From the NCBI GenBank assembly GCA_937930635.1, contig CALHCF010000006.1, positions 1 through 64,000 on the forward strand: DNA of 64,000 nt, read 5' to 3'. A program made the position numbers and the translations under genes. This stretch comes from an uncultured Rhizobiaceae group bacterium. Lineage in GTDB: Bacteria > Pseudomonadota > Alphaproteobacteria > Rhizobiales > Rhizobiaceae. Of this stretch, positions 52,243 to 60,417 are shown one piece after another; position 1 is the stretch's first letter; each line of letters starts with the position of its first letter. The notes beneath the pieces are model-generated. The model was not told where the DNA came from. It saw nothing but the letters and a program-made list of their open reading frames with translations, and did not search any database.

Positions 52243-53538
52243 TTAAAAATTACCCAGATAGCGGTCAACCTCGACCGGCGTAACCTGCGAGGCAACAAAC
52301 TCAACTTCGCGCTCAGATTGCTGCAGCGCGATCTCGTAGAGATCATTACCCATCAGATCTTTCAGCCATTTAGACCCGCGCGCCAGCGCCAACGCATCGG
52401 AAATATCGGCAGGGATCGGCGTGGCGTCCTCGTCAAGATAACCGTTGCCGGTCGTCTCTGCGGTCGGCTTCATCTTGCCTTCGATACCGTCGAGACCCGC
52501 CGCAATCTCCGCAGCAACCAGCAGATACGGATTACAGTCCGCCGATCCGTCGCGCTTCTCGACGCGAACAGCGCTTTCAGCCCCCTCAATAACCCGCAGA
52601 CCAACGGTGCGGTTATCAATGCCCCAGGTCGTGTTGGTGGGGCAAAACGTAAAGGGCTGGCGGCGGCGATAGGCATTGGGTGTGGTCGCACCACAAATCG
52701 CCATTTCGGCCATCCGGGACTGCATCCCAGCCAGATAGGATCTGCCGACATCGCTCAATTTGCCCTTCTTGGCAAAGGCGTTCTTGCCACCTTTCCAGAG
52801 CGAATAATGGGTGTGAAATCCGTTCCCCGACTGCTCAAAAAACGGCTTCGACATAAAGGTGGCCAGATAGCCATGGCTTGCCGCCAGCTGCTTGACCAGC
52901 GAACGGAACATGACCAGACGGTCCACCGCCTCAAGCGCCTCACCGTAACGCAGGTTTACCTCAACCTGACCAGGGGCATATTCCGGGTTGGACTGCTCGA
53001 TGGGAATTCCCATCTCGTTGATCTGCTGACGGATCGGCCCCAGCACATGCTCCAGTTCAGCCGCCCGTTCCAGACCGTAAACCTGAATGCCTGCATCGCG
53101 CGGCTGCTTGGTTTCGGGATCAAGAAGATAGAATTCCACCTCCGTCCCGACATTAACCGTATATCCCATTTTCTTGGCGCGTTCGACCTGACGCACCAGA
53201 ACATTGCGGGGATCGATGGGAACAGGTTTGTGGTCCATACCTTCGGCACGCCCCATGCACATCGCCACCCCCTCTTCCCAGGGAACAGAGACCGGCTTGG
53301 TCATCGGAAACAGGTGCATATCGGGATAGCCATTGTCGAAGTTGACATAGGGCGTGTCCCAGACATCGCAGGTCATATCGATCGCAAACAGCGCAAGAGA
53401 CAAGGCGTTACCTGACTTGCAGATCGATTGCCAGTGACTGGCAGGGATCCGCTTACCCCGCATGATGCCGTTGACATCCCCAACACCGATCACAACGGTA
53501 TGCGTGCCTTTCGGCAGGCCAAAGTCTGATTTCGCCAT
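52243..53538 (-). CDS. Glutamine-synthetase-like gamma-glutamylamide ligase (GlnT/GmaS/PuuA-like), first gene of BMC operon
   Basis: A 431-residue glutamine-synthetase superfamily protein. The small N-terminal beta-grasp domain is followed by the catalytic barrel with VGTEVEFYLLDPE, SNPEYAPGQVEVNLRYGEAL, NGFHTHYSLW, GIDNRTVGLRV and VRVEKRDGSADCNPYLLVAA. The adenylylation Tyr and the length of type I GlnA are missing. Members of this group ligate glutamate to amines instead of ammonia (GmaS: methylamine; PuuA: putrescine). It is the head of the BMC operon, with GGGAGGAAAC upstream and operator site 3 33 bases away. As part of the same regulon as glxBCD, it probably makes a gamma-glutamylamide for them. 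Confidence 0.88.
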   Translation of the reverse strand: MAKSDFGLPKGTHTVVIGVGDVNGIMRGKRIPASHWQSICKSGNALSLALFAIDMTCDVWDTPYVNFDNGYPDMHLFPMTKPVSVPWEEGVAMCMGRAEGMDHKPVPIDPRNVLVRQVERAKKMGYTVNVGTEVEFYLLDPETKQPRDAGIQVYGLERAAELEHVLGPIRQQINEMGIPIEQSNPEYAPGQVEVNLRYGEALEAVDRLVMFRSLVKQLAASHGYLATFMSKPFFEQSGNGFHTHYSLWKGGKNAFAKKGKLSDVGRSYLAGMQSRMAEMAICGATTPNAYRRRQPFTFCPTNTTWGIDNRTVGLRVIEGAESAVRVEKRDGSADCNPYLLVAAEIAAGLDGIEGKMKPTAETTGNGYLDEDATPIPADISDALALARGSKWLKDLMGNDLYEIALQQSEREVEFVASQVTPVEVDRYLGNF

Positions 53539-53570
53539 TTGTTTCCTCCCATGCGAGCGCTTGAAGCTTC

Positions 53571-53589
53571 ACTGTATTCTGTATACAGT
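53571..53589. promoter_or_regulatory. Candidate GntR operator, site 3 (BMC operon / FAD oxidase intergenic region)
   Basis: ACTGTATTCTGTATACAGT equals the 19-base core of site 2 at 17 of 19 positions. It lies 33 bases before the glutamine-synthetase-like gene and 36 bases before the divergent FAD oxidase gene, so it could control both. Confidence 0.75.
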
Positions 53590-53624
53590 ATGCAGAAACC
53601 AGTCTGTACGCAAGAGGAAATCAA

Positions 53625-54782
53625 GTGCCGCAAACTGACGCGACACGAACCGAGGCGATTGTGGTTGGTGCCGGCATTGCGGGCGCCATGACCGCGCTTG
53701 AGCTGCGCCGCCGCGGAGCCTCCGTCACGCTGGTCGACCGATGGGAACCGGGCCACGCCCGCGCCTCCTCAAGCGATTACAACCGCATTATCCGCGCGAT
53801 TTCCGGGCGCGACGAATTCTATACGCGCTGGGTGCGCGAAAGCCGGTTGCGCTGGATGGAACTGGAAGCCGAGACCGGCCAGAAACTCTATTACGAAAAC
53901 GGCGCCCTGATCCTGGCAACACAGGGCCATTGCGATTGGGAAGACGCGACAGCCGCAACCTTCGACAAGGTCGGTGTGCCCTATAACCGGTTCGCGGCAG
54001 ATGACATCGCCCATCATTTTCCGCAATTTCTGGTGCCCGATATTTCCTATGCGCTTTATGAACCGGAAGCCGGGATGATCATGGCGCACCGCGCCGTCAT
54101 CACCGCGGTCAACCTGTTCAAAAAACTGGGCGGGGTGGTAAAGCGCGGCAGGGTCACGACCGACAATGAAGAGCGGCTGATGCTGGACGGCAAGCCGCTG
54201 CAGGCCGACCTGATCGTCGTATCCACCGGCCCCTGGATGGCGGAAATGTTTCCGCGCACCGTTGCGCCCATTTCCACCATCATGGGCATCAATGTGCTCT
54301 ACACCTCAACGCCGGATGGCGACGACAGTTTCGACCATCACCGGATGCCCTGCTGGATCGATCATGGCATGGGATCGTTTGGCCTGTCCTCCGTGGAAGG
54401 CTCCGGCGTGAAGGCAGCGGTGGTCATCCCCAACGAGCCCATCGACATCAACAATGATGAACGCCTTATCCGCCGCGAGAGCCTGGCCAAAACCCGCACC
54501 TATATCCGCAAGCGCCTGCCCGGTCTGGTCGGTCAAAAAGTCGTCGATTCAAAATTCCAGCAGGTCATCATCACCCCCGACACCCACTTCATCGTCGACT
54601 GGCACCCGCACCACAAAAACGTCCTGCTGGCAGGGGGCTGCTCCGGCCACCTGTTCAAACACGGCCCCGTCTTCGGCGACTTCGCAGCCGGTGTGGCCCT
54701 GCGCGAATACGGCACCGCCGACCGCTTCACCCTAACAAACCGCCGCAAACTATCCCCCAAAGAAAGCCCGTCCGGACGGTGA
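53625..54782 (+). CDS. Monomeric sarcosine oxidase-like FAD-dependent oxidoreductase
   Basis: A 385-residue flavoprotein of the MSOX/N-methyltryptophan oxidase type: VVGAGIAGAMTALELRRRGA, then RASSSDYNRIIRAI, and C-terminal IITPDTHFIVDWHPHHKNVL plus LAGGCSGHLFKHGPVFG. The covalent-flavin Cys of MSOX (normally CxYTxTPD) is Gln/Val here (FQQVIITPD), so FAD should be non-covalent and the enzyme may act as a dehydrogenase. GTG 53625 has AAGAGGA upstream. It is divergent from the BMC operon and shares operator site 3. It is likely to oxidise a secondary amine such as an N-alkylglutamate or an N-methyl compound; which one is unknown. Confidence 0.87.
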   Translation: MPQTDATRTEAIVVGAGIAGAMTALELRRRGASVTLVDRWEPGHARASSSDYNRIIRAISGRDEFYTRWVRESRLRWMELEAETGQKLYYENGALILATQGHCDWEDATAATFDKVGVPYNRFAADDIAHHFPQFLVPDISYALYEPEAGMIMAHRAVITAVNLFKKLGGVVKRGRVTTDNEERLMLDGKPLQADLIVVSTGPWMAEMFPRTVAPISTIMGINVLYTSTPDGDDSFDHHRMPCWIDHGMGSFGLSSVEGSGVKAAVVIPNEPIDINNDERLIRRESLAKTRTYIRKRLPGLVGQKVVDSKFQQVIITPDTHFIVDWHPHHKNVLLAGGCSGHLFKHGPVFGDFAAGVALREYGTADRFTLTNRRKLSPKESPSGR

Positions 54783-54786
54783 GTGC

Positions 54787-54798
54787 GGGGGGGGGGGG
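54787..54798. repeat. Homopolymer of 12 G residues
   Basis: A run of twelve G starts four bases after the FAD oxidase stop. Such a run may vary in length by slippage or be an assembly uncertainty. It marks the border between the BMC region and the AT-richer defence island. Confidence 0.6.
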
Positions 54799-54921
54799 AA
54801 GCAGCAGTTTGGATCGAAGATCTCAATGAGCCTGACAGATCAAAAAGCAGTCGTTGGTTGCCCGACAACACCATTCCCTGCGATTAATGGGTTGCAAGTG
54901 TGGCTGGGTCCATGATGATGA

Positions 54922-54940
54922 GTGAATCAATAGTATTCAC
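54922..54940. promoter_or_regulatory. Short dyad upstream of the Gabija-like pair
   Basis: GTGAAT (54922-54927) and ATTCAC (54935-54940) form a perfect inverted repeat with a 7-base spacer, 24 bases before the start of the nuclease gene. It may be an operator; the evidence is position only. Confidence 0.35.
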
Positions 54941-54963
54941 CCAATCTTCTTGGAATTTACAAA

Positions 54964-56718
54964 ATGCGCATCGCTCATATTTCAATTTCAGAATTTCGGG
55001 GTATCAAATCACTTGAGTGGTCACCTTCACCGAACATCAATTGCCTTATCGGCCCAGGTGATACATGCAAGACAACTGTTTTAGATGCTATTGAAATCTG
55101 CTTAAACCCACGTTTCGGGTTCTCAGGGAGTGATCCCGACTTGTTTGGATGCGTTCCAGCCAGCAAACCAGAAATTTGCCTTACTCTCGTTGATTTGCCT
55201 GAAGAATTAATCGTTGAGCATAAGTACGGTTTATATTTGCGTGGTTGGAGCGAGGCAGACCAAAAGATCAACGACGAACGAGCTGAGGGCGAAATTGTAG
55301 CCCTGACAGTTAAAGCATCGCTTGATCCAGAATCGCTCGAATGGCGTTGGGAGATATTCAATGAGCGCCTCGAAGGCGAGCCGCCAAGATTCGGCTTCAA
55401 AGACGCCAAGTCGATAGCCCCCAATCGGCTTGGGGAGTACGCAGACCGTCATCTCACATGGGGTCGTAACTCCGTGCTCGGAAGGCTTGAGAAAGGTCCA
55501 AACGCGTCTGAGTTGCTTGCTAGTTCAGTCAGGAAGGCAAAGACATCATTTGCAGCCGGAGATCGTACTTCGTTCGGTGATGTCTTGAAGCTTACAGAGA
55601 AGGTCAGTGCAGATTTTCTGGTCCCCAAGAACCAAGGTTACGAAGCCCAATTGGATATTCATTCAGGTATGTTGGCTTCAGGCGCAGTTTCTCTTCACGA
55701 TGGCAACCTGCCGCTGAGAACCCTCGGTAGCGGATCGGCGCGCCTTATGGTGGCAGGTGTCCAAAACTCGGGTCCAACTAAAAATATCACACTAATTGAT
55801 GAACTTGAACTCGGGCTGGAACCACATCGTATAATGCGCCTGTTGCGTTATTTAAGGTCAGGATTCCCACAGGATGACAATGCACCGCCGCTCGTACACC
55901 AAACATTCCTGACGACGCATTCTCCTGTTGTCGTTTGCGAATTGGAGGCCAAAGAACTGTTTTGTGTTCGTAGCAACGCAGGCAGTCTTACCGTCAAGTG
56001 TGCGCAACCAGCGGATGGAAAGATGGATACGGCTCAACGGCACATTCGGTCCAGTCCAACTGCGTTCCTGGCTCCACGTTTGTTGATTGGCGAGGGGCGA
56101 ACAGAGGTCGGATTTTGGCGCGGCCTGGATGACCTTTGGTGCAACGAAGGCAAGGAATCCTTCGCCTATCGGGGAGCCGTGGCAATAGATGGCGGCGGCA
56201 ACGACAACACCATAAAGCTTGGCCTGCACATGCAAAATCTCGGCTACCGGTGTTTCGTGTTGCTAGATTCTGACGTTCCTTTGTCAGAAGCCGATCAGCA
56301 GGCGCTAAAGCAGGCTGGAGTCCAAGTCGGGGAGTGGGCCGATGATTGCGATATCGAACGCAGGGTCTTTCTTGACGTTCCATGGGCAACAGTTACGGCA
56401 ATAGTTGATTTTGCCATCGAAGTAAACGGCGAAGGGAGGGTTCTGAAAAATCTTCACTTGGCAATGCCGACGGGCCCCGTTGTTGATCGAGCGGCGCTGG
56501 ACGCCTTCGCCGATACGGAAGATAATCGCAAATGGTTGGCAATGGCCGCGACGCTGAAAATTGAAAAAAAGCCGGGTATCAAAAAAGATCTATCATGGTT
56601 CAAAGATATGTCACGTGGCGAGCAGCTAGGAAGAATTGTTTTCGTTTGTCTCAAAGACATTCAGGAGACCCAACTTGCCAAAACGATAAATGAAGTGAGG
56701 CAGTGGATTGATTCCTGA
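54964..56718 (+). CDS. OLD-family ATP-dependent nuclease, GajA-like (Gabija-type defence)
   Basis: A 584-residue protein. The N-terminal ABC/SMC-like ATPase opens MRIAHISISEFRGIKSLEW, and its Walker A reads GPGDTCKTTVLDAIE (residues 30-44), with Cys35 in place of the usual Gly before the Lys. Walker B is ITLIDELELGLEPHR and the H-loop FLTTHSPVVV. The C-terminal TOPRIM nuclease domain has LLIGEGRTEVGFWRGLDD (Glu) and FVLLDSDVPL (Asp-x-Asp). OLD nucleases of class 2 sit beside UvrD-like helicases, as here; that pair is the Gabija defence arrangement. The gene region is AT-richer than the flanks, which fits horizontal transfer. Confidence 0.82.
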   Translation: MRIAHISISEFRGIKSLEWSPSPNINCLIGPGDTCKTTVLDAIEICLNPRFGFSGSDPDLFGCVPASKPEICLTLVDLPEELIVEHKYGLYLRGWSEADQKINDERAEGEIVALTVKASLDPESLEWRWEIFNERLEGEPPRFGFKDAKSIAPNRLGEYADRHLTWGRNSVLGRLEKGPNASELLASSVRKAKTSFAAGDRTSFGDVLKLTEKVSADFLVPKNQGYEAQLDIHSGMLASGAVSLHDGNLPLRTLGSGSARLMVAGVQNSGPTKNITLIDELELGLEPHRIMRLLRYLRSGFPQDDNAPPLVHQTFLTTHSPVVVCELEAKELFCVRSNAGSLTVKCAQPADGKMDTAQRHIRSSPTAFLAPRLLIGEGRTEVGFWRGLDDLWCNEGKESFAYRGAVAIDGGGNDNTIKLGLHMQNLGYRCFVLLDSDVPLSEADQQALKQAGVQVGEWADDCDIERRVFLDVPWATVTAIVDFAIEVNGEGRVLKNLHLAMPTGPVVDRAALDAFADTEDNRKWLAMAATLKIEKKPGIKKDLSWFKDMSRGEQLGRIVFVCLKDIQETQLAKTINEVRQWIDS

Positions 56719-58165
56719 ACTTTCCCAAGAGGAAGTCACGGCCATCATACGTGCTACCAAAGCAGGCAGCGTGATCGCGGCAGCCGGATGCGGAAAAACC
56801 GAGCAAATTGTGCTGACGGTGAAAGCAATTAGCAATGATCCGGGGGTTTCGAAACGCTGTCTCATTCTTACCCATACGTTTGCGGGCGTCGATGTATTGC
56901 AAAAGCGGCTACGCAAGCTAGACGTGCCCGCGTCGTCCTATAGGCTCGATACCATCGCAAGTTGGTGCCTACGGTTTGCGAAAAGCTACCCAAAGACGTC
57001 GGGGATACGCAAGACTAATCCAAAGAGCAACAAGGAATGGGGAGCAGTCTATCCTGCGGCAGTCAAGCTGCTTGATTTCCATGGTATCGATGATGTGATC
57101 GTTGCTACGTACACCTGCGTTTTCGTAGATGAGTATCAGGACTGTAGCGCACACCAGCATGAGCTAATCGTAAGGCTTAAGCAGCTTGTTCCTGTCTGTA
57201 TTTTTGGGGATCCGCTGCAATCGATTTTCGAGTTCGATGGCGTGGTGGATTGGTCCGATGTTGTCGAAAAAGACTTTCCTAATATTGCTAAGCTGACCAC
57301 GCCTTGGCGTTGGAGTAATGAAGATGCCAACACGAAGCTTGGGGAGAAGCTGATCGAGTTGCGTGAGCAGATTGAAGCTGGGGGGCCTCTGGATTTTCAT
57401 GTCAACGAAAGAGGTGTTGAGCGCCACTGGCTACCTGATCTTCCTGGACCGAAGTCTCAGAAGGTTTCAAGCATTTGCCTTGACACAATGGACTTGGAAG
57501 GCACCTTGGTGGTTGTGGCGCAATCTGCATCGGAAGCATCGCGAGCGAAAATTGCCGAAAAACTTGCCAAACAACGGTTCGCAGTCGTTGAGCCGGTTTC
57601 CTGCAAACCATTAGCCAAGTATGCGAAGTTGATTGAGCAATCAACAGATGCGGATAGGCTTTCAACGGTTCTGGACTTTATGAAACTTTGCGTTGTTGGC
57701 CTTAGGGCTGATTTCTCAATTTCCGTGAAATCTCACCAAAACGGCAAACGTGCTGGAAGATCGAAGTTCGGAGAGCTTATCGACATAGGAGATCGAGTTA
57801 CCAAGCCAGGTGGATTGGTGTACGTGTTAGACCTTATAGAAGGGATTTTGGCCCGAGACGACATTTTCTCGTATCGTCGCGAAATCCTCAGCATGATGCT
57901 TTCGGCGCTTCGAACATCAAGAACTACAGGGGCTACGCTTTCCGAATCAGCAGGGGATGTGGAAACTAAGACCAGGCACTTGGGGCGTCACGTTGCCCGA
58001 AGAAGCGTGGGTAGCACATTGCTGCTGAAAGGCTTGGAATTCGAGCATGTGGTAATCGTAGAATACGCAGGGATGACCAAAGAGGATTGGTATGTCGCTC
58101 TCACGCGAGCGACAAAATCAGTTATCGTTTTATCATCTTCAGCAATCGTTGCCTTTGCCAAATAG
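56708..58165 (+). CDS. UvrD/Rep-like helicase, GajB-like (Gabija-type defence)
   Basis: A 485-residue superfamily 1 helicase. Motifs in order: Walker A AAGCGKTEQI, motif Ia LTHTFAGVDVLQKRL, Walker B VFVDEYQDCSAHQHEL, motif III IFGDPLQSIFEFDG, motif V-like STLLLKGLEFEHVVIVE and motif VI YVALTRATKSVIVL. It is shorter than UvrD and close to GajB in length. It uses a TTG start at 56708 and overlaps the nuclease gene by 11 bases, so the two are coupled. In Gabija the partner senses DNA ends created by phage replication. No other defence gene is seen alongside. Confidence 0.83.
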   Translation: MIPELSQEEVTAIIRATKAGSVIAAAGCGKTEQIVLTVKAISNDPGVSKRCLILTHTFAGVDVLQKRLRKLDVPASSYRLDTIASWCLRFAKSYPKTSGIRKTNPKSNKEWGAVYPAAVKLLDFHGIDDVIVATYTCVFVDEYQDCSAHQHELIVRLKQLVPVCIFGDPLQSIFEFDGVVDWSDVVEKDFPNIAKLTTPWRWSNEDANTKLGEKLIELREQIEAGGPLDFHVNERGVERHWLPDLPGPKSQKVSSICLDTMDLEGTLVVVAQSASEASRAKIAEKLAKQRFAVVEPVSCKPLAKYAKLIEQSTDADRLSTVLDFMKLCVVGLRADFSISVKSHQNGKRAGRSKFGELIDIGDRVTKPGGLVYVLDLIEGILARDDIFSYRREILSMMLSALRTSRTTGATLSESAGDVETKTRHLGRHVARRSVGSTLLLKGLEFEHVVIVEYAGMTKEDWYVALTRATKSVIVLSSSAIVAFAK

Positions 58166-58308
58166 CGACGCGCGTTTGTGATCCGCACTCAATAACCGAT
58201 CACTGTTTCAGTTATCGTAAAGCTCTGAACGGCTGCTTCGGCATAATCGATTGGAATATTGGATCGCGACGCCAATGACCGCAAAGGCCCAAGAACAAAC
58301 CTATCCTT

Positions 58309-58381
58309 CACCCCACCCCCATCCCACCATCAGGTCAGCCTGTTTGGTCAAGGCAAATTGATTGGTGGGGGTGGTGGGGTG
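58309..58381. repeat. Imperfect inverted repeat at the right border of the defence pair
   Basis: CACCCCACCCCCA (58309-58321) is the complement of TGGGGGTGGTGGGGTG (58366-58381) apart from a three-base bulge; the loop is about 44 bases. It lies between the helicase gene and a small secreted-protein gene. It could be a transcription end or a remnant of an island border. Confidence 0.45.
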
Positions 58382-58397
58382 TGGTTAAGCAGGGGGG

Positions 58398-58769
58398 ATG
58401 CGTTTTGCTCTTTGTTTGATCGCTTTGCTCACCACGTCCGCCGCCGCTGATGAACGCGCGGCGTTCTTTGGGACATGGGGCACGAAGAAACAGTGCGCCC
58501 GTTTGCCCATAAAACCCGGCGGCACGGTGCTGGCGCAGCCTTTCGAAATCCGCGCGGGCTGGTTGAGACAGGGGCAAATCTGGTGCCGCCTCACGTGGTT
58601 TCCCATAGAACGGCGCGGCAGGGGCACCTTCTCCGGGGCGCATGCCCAATGCGGAGAAGATGCCGTGCGCGACTATTTCCTTCGCATGCAACTGACCCAA
58701 AACACCATGACCCTGCGCTGGGGTCTGACGCTGAAAAACGGGCCGCTCATGCGCTGCCCCATTTCCTGA
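58398..58769 (+). CDS. Small secreted protein, conserved hypothetical
   Basis: A 123-residue exported protein with a signal peptide (1-17, ending SAAADE). The mature part has FFGTWGTKKQCARLPIKPGG, GQIWCRLTWFPIE, HAQCGEDAVRDYFLRMQL and a final Cys (LMRCPIS). The four Cys and the Trp residues look conserved and could form disulfides. I recall no assigned function for this type. GGGGG at 58394 lies close to the ATG. Confidence 0.65.
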   Translation: MRFALCLIALLTTSAAADERAAFFGTWGTKKQCARLPIKPGGTVLAQPFEIRAGWLRQGQIWCRLTWFPIERRGRGTFSGAHAQCGEDAVRDYFLRMQLTQNTMTLRWGLTLKNGPLMRCPIS

Positions 58770-58875
58770 AATCCTGATCTCCTGAAGTCCCCAGCCTCAA
58801 AGCCCCATGACAAGACAGAGAGAAAGCTGGCGACACCGCCATCGTGTTTCAGCCGTCAGCCTAGATTGTCGAAAC

Positions 58876-59502
58876 TCATGCTGCGGTGGCTTCCATCGCC
58901 TCCAAAACCTCCGCAAGCGACCGGCGCGCGCCGGTTTGCAGATATTCCATCGCCTTCAATGATGCCTCATGGGCATCTGTGCTGGAACCGGCCACGCAGT
59001 CTTCGATAACGCGACAGAAATAGTCGCACTGATGACCGTCGGCAAATGTGTAATGGACACAGACATCCGTCAGCCCGCCACACAACAGCAGCGTATCGAC
59101 CTTCAGGCCCCGCAGCAGGATTTCAAAATCGGTTCCAAAAAATGCCGAATAGCGGCGCTTGCGGATCAGATAATCATCAGGGCGGAAATCCATTTCCTTC
59201 ACCGCGATCGCGGTTTTGGGATTATCCTCCAGACAATGCACATCTTCATCGCCATCAAGCTCCCGGCCAAAATCCACGCCATCAGGCCGGTGCACTTCCT
59301 GAATGAAGACGACCGGAATATCGCACGCCCGCGCCTTGTCGATGGCGGTGCGCGCCTTCAGCATCCGGTCGCGATAACCCGGCATATTGTCGATGGCGCG
59401 CACTGTGCTGTCATCGATAAAAGTGCTGGCCTGAATGTCGATGACAATCAGCGCCGCCCGCCCCTCAATCAACTCTCGCTTCTGTCTCGATGCATTGGCC
59501 AC
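58876..59502 (-). CDS. Isochorismatase-family cysteine hydrolase
   Basis: A 208-residue cysteine hydrolase with the Asp-Lys-Cys triad: Asp22 in ALIVIDIQAST, Lys115 in IRKRRYSAFFGTDF and Cys148 in CGGLTDVCVHYT. These enzymes hydrolyse amides or imides such as N-carbamoylsarcosine, nicotinamide or ureidoacrylate. It is 21 bases downstream of kynA in the same direction. In that operon it could act on an amide from tryptophan breakdown, but it is not the usual kynurenine formamidase. Confidence 0.88.
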   Translation of the reverse strand: MANASRQKRELIEGRAALIVIDIQASTFIDDSTVRAIDNMPGYRDRMLKARTAIDKARACDIPVVFIQEVHRPDGVDFGRELDGDEDVHCLEDNPKTAIAVKEMDFRPDDYLIRKRRYSAFFGTDFEILLRGLKVDTLLLCGGLTDVCVHYTFADGHQCDYFCRVIEDCVAGSSTDAHEASLKAMEYLQTGARRSLAEVLEAMEATAA

Positions 59503-59523
59503 GTCGCCCCCTCCTTACGCCTT

Positions 59524-60375
59524 CTAAAGTTCACCGCGAACATGCCAGAGTTCGGGAAACAGCTCCACATCCAGCATCTTGCGCAGATAGTGTACACCGC
59601 TGGTGCCGCCCGTCCCGCGTTTGAACCCGATAATCCGCTCCACAGTCGTTGCATGGTTGAACCGCCAGCGGCGAAAATAGTCTTCCAGATCAACCAGCTT
59701 TTCCGCCAGTTCATAGAGGTTCCAGAACCGCCCCGGCTCGCGGTAGACCCGCGCCCATGCGCCCATGACATCCGCATTGCTTTCATGCGGCGCCTCCATT
59801 TTGAAAACGGATTTTGAAAACCTGACCCCGGTCTGCGCAGACAGCGCCTTCAACGCCACATGATAGAGCGTGGGTCTGGCCAGTTCATCGCACAACAGCT
59901 GATGCAGCTCGTCGCGATGTTCATGCACTTTCAGCAATCGGAGATTGCGGTTGCCGAGCGCATATTCGATCAGCCGGTACTGATGCGACTGAAAGCCCGA
60001 TGACTGGCCCAGCGCTTCGCGAAATGTCGTGTAGTCGCTCGGCGTCATGGTGCGCAACACATCCCAGGCCGAATTCAGCTGGTCGAAAATCCGGGCAATG
60101 CGCGCCAACATCTTGAAGGCCGGTTCAAAATCCTGCGCCCCCAACAGGGTCCGCGCGGCCGCAATCTCATGCAACACCAGCCGCATCCACAACTCGCTTG
60201 TTTGGTGCTGAATGATAAACAGCATCTCATCATGGGCATCAGAAAGCAGATGCTGCGCCGAGAGGATCTGGTCTATTTGCAGATAATCACCGTAGCTCAT
60301 GGTGTCGGCAAACGACACGTTCGCTCCATCCAGGCCCGAAGCCTGGCTATCACCGAAACTGTCCTTGTCTGTCAT
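59524..60375 (-). CDS. kynA: Tryptophan 2,3-dioxygenase
   Basis: A 283-residue heme dioxygenase that opens the indole ring of L-tryptophan to N-formylkynurenine. Family features are MSYGDYLQIDQILSAQH, HDEMLFIIQHQTSELWMRLV, FQSHQYRLIEYALGN and the heme His in WRFNHATTVER (His241), followed by GTGGTSGVHYL. The length is normal for the bacterial enzyme. It is in an operon with DUF3237 upstream and an isochorismatase-type gene downstream; no kynB or kynU is in the window. Confidence 0.95.
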   Translation of the reverse strand: MTDKDSFGDSQASGLDGANVSFADTMSYGDYLQIDQILSAQHLLSDAHDEMLFIIQHQTSELWMRLVLHEIAAARTLLGAQDFEPAFKMLARIARIFDQLNSAWDVLRTMTPSDYTTFREALGQSSGFQSHQYRLIEYALGNRNLRLLKVHEHRDELHQLLCDELARPTLYHVALKALSAQTGVRFSKSVFKMEAPHESNADVMGAWARVYREPGRFWNLYELAEKLVDLEDYFRRWRFNHATTVERIIGFKRGTGGTSGVHYLRKMLDVELFPELWHVRGEL

Positions 60376-60417
60376 CGCCTCACCTCATTGCCGGCATTGT
60401 ATCTGCGCCAACGCCCG

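Noticed and set aside
52192-53415. Long plus-strand open frame of 407 codons
   Set aside because: Antisense to the glutamine-synthetase-like gene, low-complexity His/Arg-rich translation, no family resemblance; a shadow of codon use on the other strand.
46799-53538. Carboxysome, Eut or Pdu type microcompartment
   Set aside because: No RuBisCO, carbonic anhydrase or CsoS2, no ethanolamine lyase, no diol dehydratase; the enzyme set is different.
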